Source: Bactrocera neohumeralis
Taxonomy: Eukaryota; Arthropoda; Insecta; Diptera; Tephritidae
Direction: 5' to 3'
Length of the DNA stretch: 64,000 nt
NCBI RefSeq assembly: GCF_024586455.1
Contig: NC_065923.1
Coordinates: 42,642,370-42,706,369, forward strand
Shown: piece by piece, positions 34,914 through 46,085 of the stretch
Numbering within the stretch: the stretch's first letter is position 1
Layout of the letters: each line of letters opens with the position of its first letter
Notes under the pieces: model-generated
The model's database searches: none
The model's input: the letters and a program-made list of their open reading frames with translations, nothing else
Told to the model about the DNA's origin: nothing
Translations under genes and position numbers: made by a program

Positions 34914-36747
34914 CTTTATTTCGTTTTTAGTTAACCTTAAAAGCTTAATTGCACTAAACTCAATTTAAATTTAATTTTAATTAAGAGAGTTTTCACAAAA
35001 TGCAAAAACTTAAGAGATTATCTGCTTAACATAATATACCATTTGTATTCGTCAATTGCACTGTTATTAATGATAAAATGCGGGTACAATACAAGGAAAA
35101 AGGATGTGGATGAATTATTTTTGATCCGGAAAATGCTTTTTGAATAATCTATAAATTGTATTAGTAAACAATTTTGACAGCTCTCTAGAGATGTGAGAAT
35201 AATAAATACATACTACTAAAAAAATTGATATTACAAATTTTTAACGCATGTAAATCATCATAGATATATTACAAGCCTCTAGGTATTGTAAATTTATGTT
35301 CAACAAAGCACTTGTTATTTATTCAAATTCGGAAATTCTGTGAATGTTTGTAATTTTAATATGTTTACTTTATTTATTACGAATTCTCAATTGCCTCTGG
35401 TGCAGTTAGCAAAATTTCATATAGACTAATGGATTGCATATAAGGCATATACACAAAAAAAAAAAAAAATTTGCATATGTAAAACAAACCTTACCTATGA
35501 ATAATTTATTAGAAAAGTGTTAACTACTTTCAAGGAATGTCTACTAATTCCAGCAGTGGTCTAAAATCATTTTGTAATAATAATTAGTAAATAATATATA
35601 TGAAATCGTGAGATAATCTTTATTATGCAGTTAAAGGCCTATAAGAACTAATCTAGTAATACGAATTGCGTTGCTGACTTATGGCTTTTAGAAAACACAT
35701 CTTAAGGTAGTATTAAAAAATGCCATGTTTATGGACGATTGCTGATTTTCCGAGCATTGAATAAATTTTGAACCAAATAAGAATACAGATTACCTTCTAT
35801 GATGTTTTTGAATAAATAGTTAACCCCTTGTAGCTAGCTATATTTTTAACAGTATAAGCCTTTTTTAGCCATAATTTTTTTGACAAAAACTATTTTTAAC
35901 CAAAAATTTTTAATAGACTACATACAATGATTTATTACGTCGGATAATTTTTTCAAGACAAAACTAAAATTTCTTTGGCAAAAAATAAACATTTGTCCAC
36001 TAAAATTTCTGAACATAGTTTCACATTATATTTTTATTCTTTTTCATTTCTTTACTAAAAATCAGAATAAAGCTATTGTTAGTTGCTTCTAGTGTGTAAT
36101 AAAATGTTTCTTTTTTTAAATTACATATCTATGCTTTAATTAAGTGTTCTGCTGCCAAAACTACACAAATACAAATGATTTATTACAAGAAGTTAATTTT
36201 TTCAGTAAATTTTCGCTGAATGTCTTATTAAATGTTTCACAGCTTATGAACAATTTATAATTTACAACGAGTACATTTCTCTCTCAAGTCAGAAATTTTT
36301 AATGTCAAATTTGTTGAAGAATCCAAATCTCATCCCTCAAATACCTAATGGTATTGTTATTTATAACGATTATATAAAATGTTGCCTTTAGTTAAATTTG
36401 CAATAAACTTCAGTAGTTTTGTGAGCTATTCTTTCTGTTTATCTGCTGACCGCTATTGTTCGGCGTTGACACTTTTGTTAAATGCTCAAAGGTCATTAAA
36501 CATACTGCAAAGTGATAGCTTTAAATACTAATGAGTTTTTAATTACATACGACTCGGCCGCACCATGCTATGAAACTTCTTGTATATACATACACACTCG
36601 TATATCAAAGGGTGAGCGTCATTTTAAAAATTTTAAAAGTGTTCTGCATCAACTTTCTGTGTTTGGATGACTACAAATGACTTTAAGTTCGAAAATATTT
36701 GTCAAGTTTTTACTTCAATACTGACTTGAAAAAAATGTTAACGATTA
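34914..36747. other. unassigned AT-rich sequence
   Basis: About 1.8 kb, strongly AT-rich, with an A run at 35454-35468. No open frame of interest and no repeat ends found. Confidence 0.5.
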
Positions 36748-36955
36748 TACTACTATGAGCGGAAAATGGTAAGACTTTGTTCATAATTTTAAAATTCGAA
36801 GTAATCCCCTTGGCCCAAATACATTTGTGTCAATTTTCGTCAACGTTTTTTCCAATCAAACCCTCAAGCCTCAAAAGCGCGTAGAGTGTCTTCAATTGAT
36901 TCAAAACGGTTTTCCCGAATCGGTCGTTTGAGTTTGCTCCACGATATGATGCACT
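36748..36955 (-). pseudogene. mariner family K, C-terminus and 3' end
   Basis: TA at 36748-36749 is followed by the terminal CTACTATGAGCGGAAAATGG and TAAGACTTTGTTCATAATTT, which inverted equals the end at 5058-5097. Read on the minus strand from 36940: KLKRPIRENRFESIEDTLRA, a frame change, FDWKKR-RKLTQMYLGQGDYF and E. This matches the mariner ending (KLK.PLRG.RF.SIEDI ... W..KRW.KCI...GDYFE). Upstream catalytic parts are missing. Confidence 0.7.
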
Positions 36956-37389
36956 GGAAGAGGTACTTATTGATAGTGAGATCGCAGAACTTATTGGAAT
37001 TCGGATTAGGCGCATTCTTGAGGGTGCCTATTTCTCATGAATTTCGTAACGGCACACCATTTGGCATCGATAAGGACCAAAATCTAAGCGTGACGCACGC
37101 GGTTACCAAAGTAACCTAACTTAACTTTACACTCGGTTATACTAAGTATATACTTGAGAATAATTTATTATAGTATGTGAAATTGTAAAAGATGTATTTG
37201 AACAAGAATGATGTGTAAAACTTATCCGATTTCATCTATTTAAAATAGATTAGACAAGCAGGAAAAGTTCAGGTTCTGAGGAAGGACAAGACATGTGTAA
37301 GAATGATAAAGAAAGGAAGCGAATTCAGAAGGATTAATAAAACGAGAATATTTGAAAAGCTTCATTCTACATAACAGGTCAATTGGATG
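36956..37389. other. unassigned sequence
   Basis: No element or gene identified between the mariner end and the next F repeat. Confidence 0.45.
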
Positions 37390-38042
37390 ACGAGAAAAGT
37401 TGAAATCCAGGTGCCGTTCGTCCGTGCAAGCTGCAACTTGAGTAAACAATGAGATATCGTGTTGAAACTTGGCATGTGGATTCCTTAGTACAAAACAAAA
37501 TTCGAGTTAGTTGACGGGCGTAATTGGACCACTGCCACTCCCACAAAACATAACCCGAAATCCTATAAAGTGTCATAAATAAGCACTAAATTAATATATA
37601 AAACTGTAATTTCGATCAGGTGCTCGTAATAGCAAGGTGCATCCGTGGACAAAATTTTTTAAAAAGGAGGTGTAGCCCGGATGATAACTCCGCTCACTCT
37701 CCATATAACGGTTTAAAACTACTAAACGCCCGATAAATCAATAAAATAATATGTCAGAGACGTTAAAATTAACATCCGAGATGATATGAAAAAGCTTTGT
37801 CGGAGATGATGTAAAAATCGGATGAGGGCGTCGCCCACTCTTTGGTGAAATCACATATCTCGAGACCCGACCTACCGATTTTAACACAATTTGGTGCGTA
37901 TCATTCCTCCAACGTTTTAATTCTGTAGTGAGATAATGGGGAAAATTGGAGTACAATCACGCCTACTTCCCATATAGCCAAATTCAAATTCCATTCGATT
38001 CTTTCACTTTCCAGTACACAAATCGGGTAGCTTTTTATATAA
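37390..38042 (+). mobile_element. Helentron-like repeat type F, long internal portion
   Basis: In F sense orientation: TGAAATCCAGGTGCCGTTCG and TCCGTGCAAGCTGCAACTTG (inverse at 52190-52260), then TTGAAACTTGGCATGTGG, ACGGGCGTAATTGGACCACT, CTCACTCTCCATATAACGGT, GATGAGGGCGTCGCCCACTC and CACGCCTACTTCCCATATAG, ending with TTTCACTTTCCAGTACACAA. These are the reverse complements, in order, of the landmarks of the copy at 51300-52384. Both termini are missing. The mariner C fragment at 38043 abuts its right side. Confidence 0.7.
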
Positions 38043-38375
38043 CATTCGAAGGACAATTATTTGACCAAAAATGACATTTTAACCATTAACCACTCCCCGT
38101 ATTTACCTGATATGGCACCGTGCGACTTCTTCCTTTTCGGAAAAATGCCTTTGCCCATGAAAAGAAAGCGTTATGCAAACGTAGAGGCCATTCAAAAGGC
38201 TTGCAGCGGCATACTGGCGGCCATACCGGCCAACGAGCCAAAACACTCGTTCGACATGCTTTTTGGACCGTGCGAAAAGCTGTATTGAAAATTGTATTTT
38301 AAATAAAATAAATTGATTTTGCCGAAAAAACCATTTGTTCTGTTTTTTTTTTTTAAGTTTACTTGGGAACGCACC
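38043..38375 (+). pseudogene. mariner family C, 3' part with terminal repeat
   Basis: Starts abruptly with ACATTCGAAGGACA joined to ATTATTTGACC, the deletion junction shared with 32306-32340. It continues TKNDILTINHSPYLPDMAPC (third catalytic Asp in PDMAP), DFFLFGKMPLPMKRKRYANV, EAIQKACSGILAAIPANEPK and HSFDMLFGPCEKLY before a stop near 38287. The 3' terminus CTTGGGAACGCACCTTG ends at 38373, followed by TA. The 5' half of the element is missing here, cut at the F-repeat boundary. Confidence 0.85.
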
Positions 38376-39711
38376 TTGTATATGTAATAGTGTGTATATT
38401 TATATCATTGTGCCAAATATTGCTCCATGTTGACTCGTCTGGTATATTCAGCAGTTCCCGAGCATTAAATTTGCTTCATATCTGGAATATTTCATACCAC
38501 AAATTGCCTGGGTACCTATATTTCGAACATAAGTTCTTGTTTAGCGATTAAATTTTTTTATGTGTACAAAATTTATAACCATCAGTAAATTGCTAATAGG
38601 AATAGAAAAGGGTTTTGCATTACTCTTATCACAAGACTAAAACTTCAGCCACGTTATAAAAACGCCCGAAGTAATGATCAAGCCTTTAGTGGAAGTTGCA
38701 AATTGTAATTTTCTTGTAAAAATTTAAAATTAACGCACCCAGATTTTTTTGTTAAATTATTATATTAATGCTGTAAAGCTATAGTCTTTACCTTCAGCTT
38801 CAATAAAATTTTGATTTGTCAGCATAGAATAACTTATTCCGTTTCGTGCTTTCTGACCTAAATTCTTTCAAACTTTATGGACTACCCTTACCACGCGAGA
38901 ATAGTATGGGAAAATTAAAAGTGCTGACAAAAATCTACGTTATCTAGTGTTGAATCGCAAAGCGTCAAAAGTTTCCAGCATTTCTGAAAATTGAGTGGCA
39001 AAAAACTTGTCGGCAAAACCATTTATGGTTTATAGAATGAGGGGTTGTGCTGTAAACTCTTCATAAAGAGCTGAAATATAATTTTATCTGCTGTAAATCG
39101 CTGGATTTAATCGAATTCACCAAAGTGTCGCAAAGTTTGTAAAATATGTCACAAAGGCATTTAAGAGTTTAAGCCCCTTTAAAATAATAGTGAAAATTCA
39201 CTACCTTAAGGAGCTCTAATGCCTTATTTGACGATTTTGTATACGTACCATCTGTACGTATGTGTGTTTTTGTGTGAACACAATAAATTTTTAATATACC
39301 CTCGACTTTCCAGCGAATTTTCAAGTATCATTTTGCAGTGCTCTCAAAGCACAAGGATATATGGCCGCAGAAGTGGTAGGCAGCTGTGTTGACACTTGCA
39401 ATGATAATGTAGAATCGTAAATCAGTTGATGCAGTGGCAGGTTGTTGATGGCAGTTGAGAAATTGAATTCGTTGCAAGTGTGCATGCAACTTGAGTGTTG
39501 AAAGCATTCATTATTAAATAATTTCGTATTAAGTGTGCAAATATTTGCAGTTTGCCGGTGGCAGGCTCAATAAAATGCTAAGTGTTAAGTTCCTGCTACT
39601 GATTTCCCATAAATATTGTATTGGTTGAGCAAGTGTTTGTGGTGTAGTAGACCAAGTCTCGGATGGTGAAGTCGTAAGAGCTTTAGAATAATGTTTATGT
39701 CACGGTTATTT
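38376..39711. other. unassigned sequence
   Basis: No gene or element supported; a short GT-rich patch lies near 39258-39280. Confidence 0.5.
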
Positions 39712-40919
39712 ATTATACATGGACCGGGTTATTATGTTTTCCACGAAGTGTTTAACACCCAGAAGGCAACATCAGAGACCCTATAAAATATATAACTAAA
39801 TGATCAGTGTAATCTGGTTTTCTGTCCGTCGATTTAGCCATGTCCATCTGGTTTTTAAGATATCGGTCTGATATTTTGCCGGGTGATTAAAAAAAAATTT
39901 TTTATATATACGCGAACTAGTCTTAATTGTATCTTCTAGATTTTAAGAAAAAATATCTTGTTCCTTAGATTTTGTAGAAAATTGAATGCTGATATTTTGC
40001 ACACTTTAAAAGATATTAACAGTTAAAGTTTGATTATTTTTGTGCAAATTTTTATTTCTTATGAAATAACTCAAAAAAAAATATTTTGATTTTTTGTAGG
40101 AAATTTACTTCTATAAAAATGGTCTCTGAAAATTTTTCGATAGGTTCCTAGATATTCACCAAACATCAATAAGATAAAAAAAAAATTTTTTTTTCTCTCT
40201 GAAAAATAGGTTCCTTTGAGCTTGATCATTCATAATGATTTTTTTCATTGAGTTATAAAATTCATAAGAGATAAAAAATTTTTCCAAAAATGATCAAACT
40301 TCAACCGTTAATATCTTTCAAACGGTTGGGTTTACGAAAAAATCGTGGGGACCTTTTTTGTAGAGCATTCAATTTCCTACAAAATCTAAGGAACAAAATA
40401 TTTTTTCAAGTAGTTGGAAGCGAGATATAAATTTTTTTATCTGATAATAAGAAAAAATAGAAAACTGTATGTAGGAGGACCTTCCCGTTACAATGAAGAA
40501 CTCATGTTTGGAGACGCTTTCTTAGAGTTGTCTAGGAACCTATATTTCCGAGTACCAAACGAAAAAAAAAAAAAAAAATTGAATCACCCTATTGCACACA
40601 TTCTTTTATCTATACGAAGCTGTTAATTCTAGGAACTAACGATATCGGACCACTACAGGATATAGCTGTCATACAAATTGAATGATCGGAATTAAGTGCT
40701 TGCAAGGAAAGCTCTCTCAGTTGTTGGGATACATTCACGAAATTTGGCAAAGGTCATAGCCTAAAATAATAATACAATCTTCGAGGAAATCGTTCCGATA
40801 GGATAGGTATAGCATATACAAATTGAACAATCTAAATCAAGCTCTTGTGTGGATTTTTTTTTATTTGTGAAGGGTATTATAGTTTTCGTGCGATTGAAGT
40901 TAACGTTTTATCTTGTTTT
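39712..40919 (+). mobile_element. INE-1/DINE-like Helentron repeat type E, split by a fold-back element
   Basis: Left part 39712-39879: degenerate TATACATGGACCGGGTTAT hairpin, CACGAAGTGTTTAACACCCA, GAAGGCAACATCAGAGACCC, ATGATCAGTGTAATC, TTAAGATATCGGTCTGATAT. Right part 40592-40919: ACGATATCGGACCACTACAG, GATATAGCTGTCATACAAAT, AAATCGTTCCGATAGG, GTGAAGGGTATTATAG and the terminal TTAACGTTTTATCTTGTTT. Together these make a near-complete E copy, collinear with 22959-23476 but more diverged, with the fold-back element inserted at TTTTGC|ACACATT. Confidence 0.75.
39880..40591. mobile_element. fold-back (long inverted repeat) element inside the E repeat
   Basis: Ends are GGGTGATT (39881) and AATCACCC (ending 40589). 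The two halves are inverted copies. TTGTTCCTTAGATTTTGTAG and AAAATTGAATGCT at 39959-39992 match the reverse complement of 40360-40397. AAAGATATTAACAGTTAAAG at 40009 matches the reverse complement of 40302-40322. The TTTATTTCTTATGAAATAAC word at 40050 matches the reverse complement near 40250-40280. Only the outermost right segment (about 40480-40560) lacks a partner. TTGC stands on each side (39876-39879 and 40592-40595) as a possible short target duplication. No coding capacity. Confidence 0.75.
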
Positions 40920-41064
40920 TAAGAACACATTGACAGTCACCACAGTGCCACAGTGAATATCTTACGTAAATAGAGAACATATTACTGATGACCGATTGAT
41001 CATGGTGATATAAATTTGAGTCAAGAAAAGCAGTGAGAGTTAGTTACGAGCATTAGGATTCAGG

Positions 41065-41235
41065 CCAGCCAAACTGTTCGATCGGGATACATGCCGTAAT
41101 ATTAAACATTTTACGGGATGACAGTTGCATCAGCTGCTTGGAAGAAGATGAGAAAGAATTACCTCAACACTTCCTCATTGAGCGTTTCGCTTAAGCATCT
41201 AAGTATATTTGGGATAGGTTCAAGGTGCTTTGTTG
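41065..41235 (+). pseudogene. LINE ORF2 C-terminal fragment
   Basis: Reads CSIRYMP then, after a stop, INILRDDSCISCLEEDEKEL and PQHFLIERFA. This resembles the CxxC...E.E...HFLC.CPAF block at the end of RNase H-type LINE proteins, with the later Cys residues changed. About 170 bp remain; it abuts the mariner at 41220-42165. Confidence 0.5.
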
Positions 41236-42165
41236 GTAGCTGATATCCAACTGATTGATCTAACTCCAAAACAAACGTTCTTAACACAACATCCATCGGA
41301 AGTACACTGTGGATAGCTCATCAAATCAATGTTTTGAGTGCTCAAAAGTGCAATTGTTTCAGTCGATGTGTGAGAGCTCACATTGTTGTGGTGAGGAGTG
41401 ATCCATCTGCGGTGGTAGACTTTCGTGATTTCTTGGAAGACTGGCAAATAACTAGTTGCGTACCACACATAATTTACTTTTCTTCGTTTTTCTAGGGGTA
41501 TGACTACGACATGTCTAGTTTTCCAAAAAACAGACAACCATATGCTTGGAAGACTATCGTGCGCGAACTGTTTTATTGAATTCGGCTCATCTGGAAACAC
41601 CAATAATTATAATTGAAGTCATCTGGGACACTGATATGTTCGACTACTGTTTACATTCGGGCTCATATTCGTAAATCTACAATTCAGCGACTCTTATGAT
41701 GCATAGATGTGTCGCAGCACGACGCTATCGTATTTTTTAACATTTCTCTCGACTGATCGACACGAGCTTCTTTTTGAGCGATTGACAAATTTGTTAGGAA
41801 TCCAACGCAAAAAAATTATTTTCAATAGTCATTCCAACACAAATGTTCATGCAATATTGGGGGTATGCTGGTCTTACTAATGCCTATAGATATCTCAATC
41901 TCACTATAGGTTACATGACGATTTTGCAATATAATTTTTAGCAAAGCGTGAATAGTATACGTAACTACAAGTAATTTTGAAAAACTTTCGTGTTGGAGTG
42001 ATCTACGATATCGATTGAGTTCACCGTACCATCGATAAGCAATAGAGTTTCATCGCCAAAAATTTTAATTAGTTTATCGATGCACTGTTGTTGAGTTAAC
42101 ACACTAAAATATTCGCGATTTAATTTCTTTTTCTGGCTAAGACGAATATTTTAAACTACAAAAAT
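41220..42165 (-). pseudogene. mariner transposase, family J, nearly whole length minus the C-terminus
   Basis: Reads on the minus strand from 42165. HTH region LTQQQCIDKLIKIFGDETLL (42090-42030), then QNRHVTYSEIEISIGISKTS at 41950-41900, ILHEHLCWND, KEARVDRSREMLKNT near 41800, then the degraded first catalytic block (IVDLRI in place of IVTGDESWI). The open segment 41603-41220 follows, with VFPDEPNSIKQFAHDSLPS, FWKTRHVVVIPLEKRRKVN, ITKVYHRRWITPHHNNVSSH and LLSTQNIDLMSYPQCTSD. In the second catalytic box HHDN the Asp is Asn. After YPQCTSD the sequence stops resembling mariner. Stops and frameshifts occur throughout the first half. No terminal repeats found. Inactive. Confidence 0.8.
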
Positions 42166-42463
42166 TTGCGATAAAGTTGTGTGTTGCCAAATTGCAACTA
42201 TAGGGTTACCAAATCCCAAAATAAAAAAGGAAACCTACATATATGAAAACCAATACTACTAAAAGCACGATACTTGCCGAAATGTGATGAACATACTCGT
42301 ATTTGCCCTACGGAGTGGTAATACACAATTCCAACCAATGCTTTAACTGCTAGCAACTCTTTAGCTAATTGGATTAAATCTTTTAATTATATTAAATTCA
42401 CCTACACACAAGCCATCACATACAAGTTTATGTAGATTACGGTCCCAGTATGACGTTTAAATT

Positions 42464-43050
42464 TAACGGGTGATCCAATTGTATTGATGTACTTTTTTGT
42501 CATGTTTTGACAGATCATTCGTGTCAAGCTATGATGCTATTTTTGTTCAGTATTGTTAGACATTTCATCATAGAAAGGTGAGAACGTAACCGTCAATGGC
42601 GACCGTTATCGCATCATGATAACCGACTACTTCATGCCTGAAATTGAAGCTCGGGATCTCGTCAACATTTGGTTTCAACAAGACGGCACTACTTCCCGCA
42701 CATCACACTAATCAATGGATTTATTGAGAGGCGGTAGCTTGGCCACCAAGCTCATATGATAACACGTCGTTAGACTTTTTTCTGCAGGAATATGTAAAGT
42801 TTTAAGTCTGTGCGAACAATTCCACTTCAATTCAGACCTTGGAGCAAAACATCACGCGCACCAGTCGAAATGCTCGAACACGTCATCCAAAATTGAACTC
42901 AACGGACGAACCATCTGAAACTCTTCTAAAATAAAATAAATGCCAAGGAGTGTTCTTTCGAATGATAACAACATTCCCCCTTAAATATTAAGTTTCGTTT
43001 TTTTTTTTTTCTTTAAAAAGGTAGGAAATCTCAAAATGTATCACCCTTTA
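42464..43050 (+). mobile_element. family D mariner deletion derivative with both ends and TA duplication
   Basis: TA (42464-42465), then ACGGGTGATCCAATTGTATT. Right end TCAAAATGTATCACCCTT, then TA (43049-43050). Total 583 bp. After the 5' leader ending CATTTCATCATAGAAAG (42585) the sequence jumps directly to GTGAGAACGTAACCGTCAAT, i.e. from the start of the transposase into its middle. It then carries NVTVNGDRYRIMITDYFMPE, WFQQDGTTSRTSH (second Asp box), a degraded PRS.D.T.LDFFL and a C-terminal EMLEHVIQN-like tail. The HTH and first Asp are gone, so it could only move in trans. Confidence 0.85.
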
Positions 43051-45369
43051 CATGCATGTATACTTCCGTACGAAACCTAGTATATGACGTTTTCTCTTCA
43101 CTTTGTTATCTGAATTTAAAATTCACTATTTGCAATGTCTACGAGCACAATGTGGCTCTTTATACTTGTTGGTGTGAAGGCAGTTAGTTGCACAAAAGTA
43201 GTTGTTCATAGTGTCGACGCGATGCTTTGGCACGACATTGATGCAAAACAAATAGATCGCTGCAGCCACCGCTACTTTGCCACATTCTATGGCATCCAGG
43301 TAATTGTGAGAATAGCTAGAAAATAGAAAGTGTGGAGCAAATTTATTATTGTTGTATAGTTTAGCTTCATCTGAGGTTAAAAAGCAGCTCTTTTGTTTTG
43401 TTGGCTTTTGTGTTTTGCTGAAAGCGTTTTCGTTGTTGTTAAGATTTCTCAGATACTTTATATGTACTAGAATTTAAGGGTAGTTCCTTTTGTGTTAGGG
43501 GATTGCGAATTGAAGAGAATAGTGTTGTCGTTGTTGTTGTTTTATCGGTAAAATTTCAGGGTCTTAATATCAGAAAAATTGGTTAAATTTCGTATAAATT
43601 GACATACTTACGCTTTCAAGCGTCGCTTTTATATTCAAAGTGGAACCCTCGAACCGGCATAGTTTAAGGACAAATAGTAAATATTAGAAGTGTTGTTGAA
43701 TTTTGCTGCCGTTGATATTTTACATATGGTCTTCGGTTACGGAAAGTCTATTTTCTTTACTAATTAGCCGCTTGAAATATTATCCTAGTTAATATGCATC
43801 GGTTAAGGTTATCGCTTATGAAACTGAAGCATTAACACATTAATTTGGATTTTTTTCGTTCACTCTAACTCAGTAACTAATATAGTAGCTGATCAATGCT
43901 TAGGATACCTGATTTTTGTTTTCTGAATAATATTGATGTAATTGCATTCAGTAAAAGTTCAAAATAACATTATGTTAAAAGGAAAGAGGACCTTAAATTT
44001 TCTTCCTTGTTTACTAGCTTAGTTGAAAAATATTAATTAAAAGTTTACAAAGCTTGGAACACATTGAGGACAGCTGTTAGGACAAATTAATGAGAACAGA
44101 TTTTCTTATATCGGGTATACATAACGCATAAATTAGATGAAAATGAAGTGATAAATGAAACTGAGTCTCGGTTCTTTACTTATCTGCTATTTGAGTGATA
44201 AACTTATTGAAGATAATTTTGCAATTTAGATATCTTAGTATCTTCGGCTTCTTTTTCTTATTTGAATAATAAATGGTAAAGAACTTATTCTATTCAGATG
44301 CTCAAATCAATACATGATTATATTCTTAAAGTAACAAATTATTGGTGCATATTTCTAGTTTAAGTCATTATTTATTTTTTTGAGTAATTTCTTAACATCT
44401 CTTTTACTTAAACATTTACAAACCTTTCTGTGTCAAAATGCTTTTAATTTTCCTCCACCACAAGAAACAAGTGCATTTTTTAGCATTATTCTCCACTTCA
44501 GTTGGGTAAACTGCTCTTATAGCATTTCCGCCAAACTGCTCACTTTCTGTCTAAAAAATCTAAATTTCAAATCTTCTCACAAAGTGTAGTAAATGAGACA
44601 AATTAACAACAAGAAGTACAACATAAAAGTGCAGTGGTAGAGCCACTTCGTCGGCGGCCGACGTTCTTGATTTTATTTTATCTTTTTTAGTGCAACTGCG
44701 TGTAAAACTCGCGAACGCATTTACATTTTAATCTCCTTTGAAGGAAATGTCAAACCTCGCTCTGCAGGCAGAATTATTTTTTCCATTACCTTGTTTTCCT
44801 TCACTTGGCTTGCAATATTTGTTGCAGTTGTTTTGCGTTTAATCCTTATCGTTGCACTTAAGCGCGTCTTTTTTAGCTGCTATAAGCACCAGACTAAGCA
44901 AGCAGTGCCTAATGAAAGGTCTTGACGTTTTGATGTAAGTTATAAAGGAAAAAGTGTGAGCGGGTGGTTAAAGGTTTAGTATTATATACACTTAAGTAAG
45001 TAACAAGAAGTGTTTGAAATTAAAGTTAGTTTTATAAAATCTAGTTTAAGGAACTCAATAGTTGGAGAAAATAAATCAAGAGGCAAGTATTTTCTAGATT
45101 TCGGAGTATTCTATTAACTCCAACAGATTTGTGTTGTTCTTTTGTTTAAAAAATCTGAAGTCATCGGTGCATAGTTATATTTTATATTGATGTCTAAAAT
45201 TTTGAAAAGTCTCAAAATTGTCATTATGAAACTAGACGCTTCGCTAACAGCATTCCATTTCTTAGACGACTGACACATGAGTTTCGTTAAATTAATCAAA
45301 CGTAAAACTACCACTGATTGTGGTTCTTGATTTTCTCTTGCAGTAGAAAAGCGTTGGTAATAAAATAAT
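43051..45369. other. unassigned sequence with GTT-rich patches
   Basis: No gene supported. GTT-type trinucleotide runs occur at 43432-43440 and 43527-43541. A GC-rich palindromic word CGGCGGCCG lies at 44653-44661. A 63-codon frame at 43135-43326 and a 69-codon frame at 44380-44589 have no recognised motif. Confidence 0.5.
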
Positions 45370-46085
45370 AATTGTTCAGAGTCTTATATATACCCTGTAC
45401 ACGTCGGATAGTTCGGACTAATGTCATTATGGAATCTGTAAAAGTAGCTTCTAAAGCACCCATGACCACTAAGTATTTGGGTCAGATGGAAATCCAGGTC
45501 CCCATATCGTCGGTCTATCCACGCGCAATCAGTCTGTTGGTCCAGGGCCCTTTTAATGAGGAATGCCACCGCTGCCACATTTTGATGTTCTTGTTCCTCT
45601 CCTCGGTCTTTGCTCATACCTGATATAATCGCTCAAGTTCATCTCCCTGGATGTCATTGGCTGACATACTGGCTAATACTTCAGCAGTGTAGGTTGATAT
45701 AATCCGTAAAGCACTTATTACTCGAATTGCAGAAAGCCTATGAACTACAATTATTAGTTTAGAATACGCTTTTACATACAAGTATATCCAGAGATTGTAC
45801 CCATATTGGTGCTCGTAGTTCATTTAAGCATTCATTGCATTTGTTTCTTATGTCGACTAATTGTTTAGCCACTGCTACCACCATGAGATTTATTTCACTT
45901 TTGGGTGCTGTCTTCTTAGCACCCCATCATATATGAGGTTCCATAATATTTTTCTTAATACTAAGCCTTGGGGTATTCCACTCAAGATAGAGTAGCTCTT
46001 GGTACCTTTGTCCGTATCAAAAAACAGCCTTCTATTGGATCTATAATTATGTATGTGGGGTTTGTCAAGAGAACTCTTAACTTGA
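45370..46085 (-). pseudogene. R1-like LINE, RT palm and C-terminal region
   Basis: Read on the minus strand from 46080: RRLFFDTDKGTKSYSILSGI then PQGLVLRKILWNLIYDGVLR, which is the RT motif B region (GVPQGSVLGPLLWNVMYDGVL in R1-type elements), followed by a stop-broken stretch where the ADD box would be. From 45680: TYTAEVLASMSANDIQGDEL ERLYQ. From about 45560, frames shift through MWQRWHSSLKGPWTNRL. Then RRYGDLDFHLTQILSGHGCF RSYFYRFHNDISP and YPTCTG (45505-45390), the conserved C-terminal block. Catalytic residues are lost with the deleted ADD region. A dead copy; its 5' half is absent. Confidence 0.8.
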
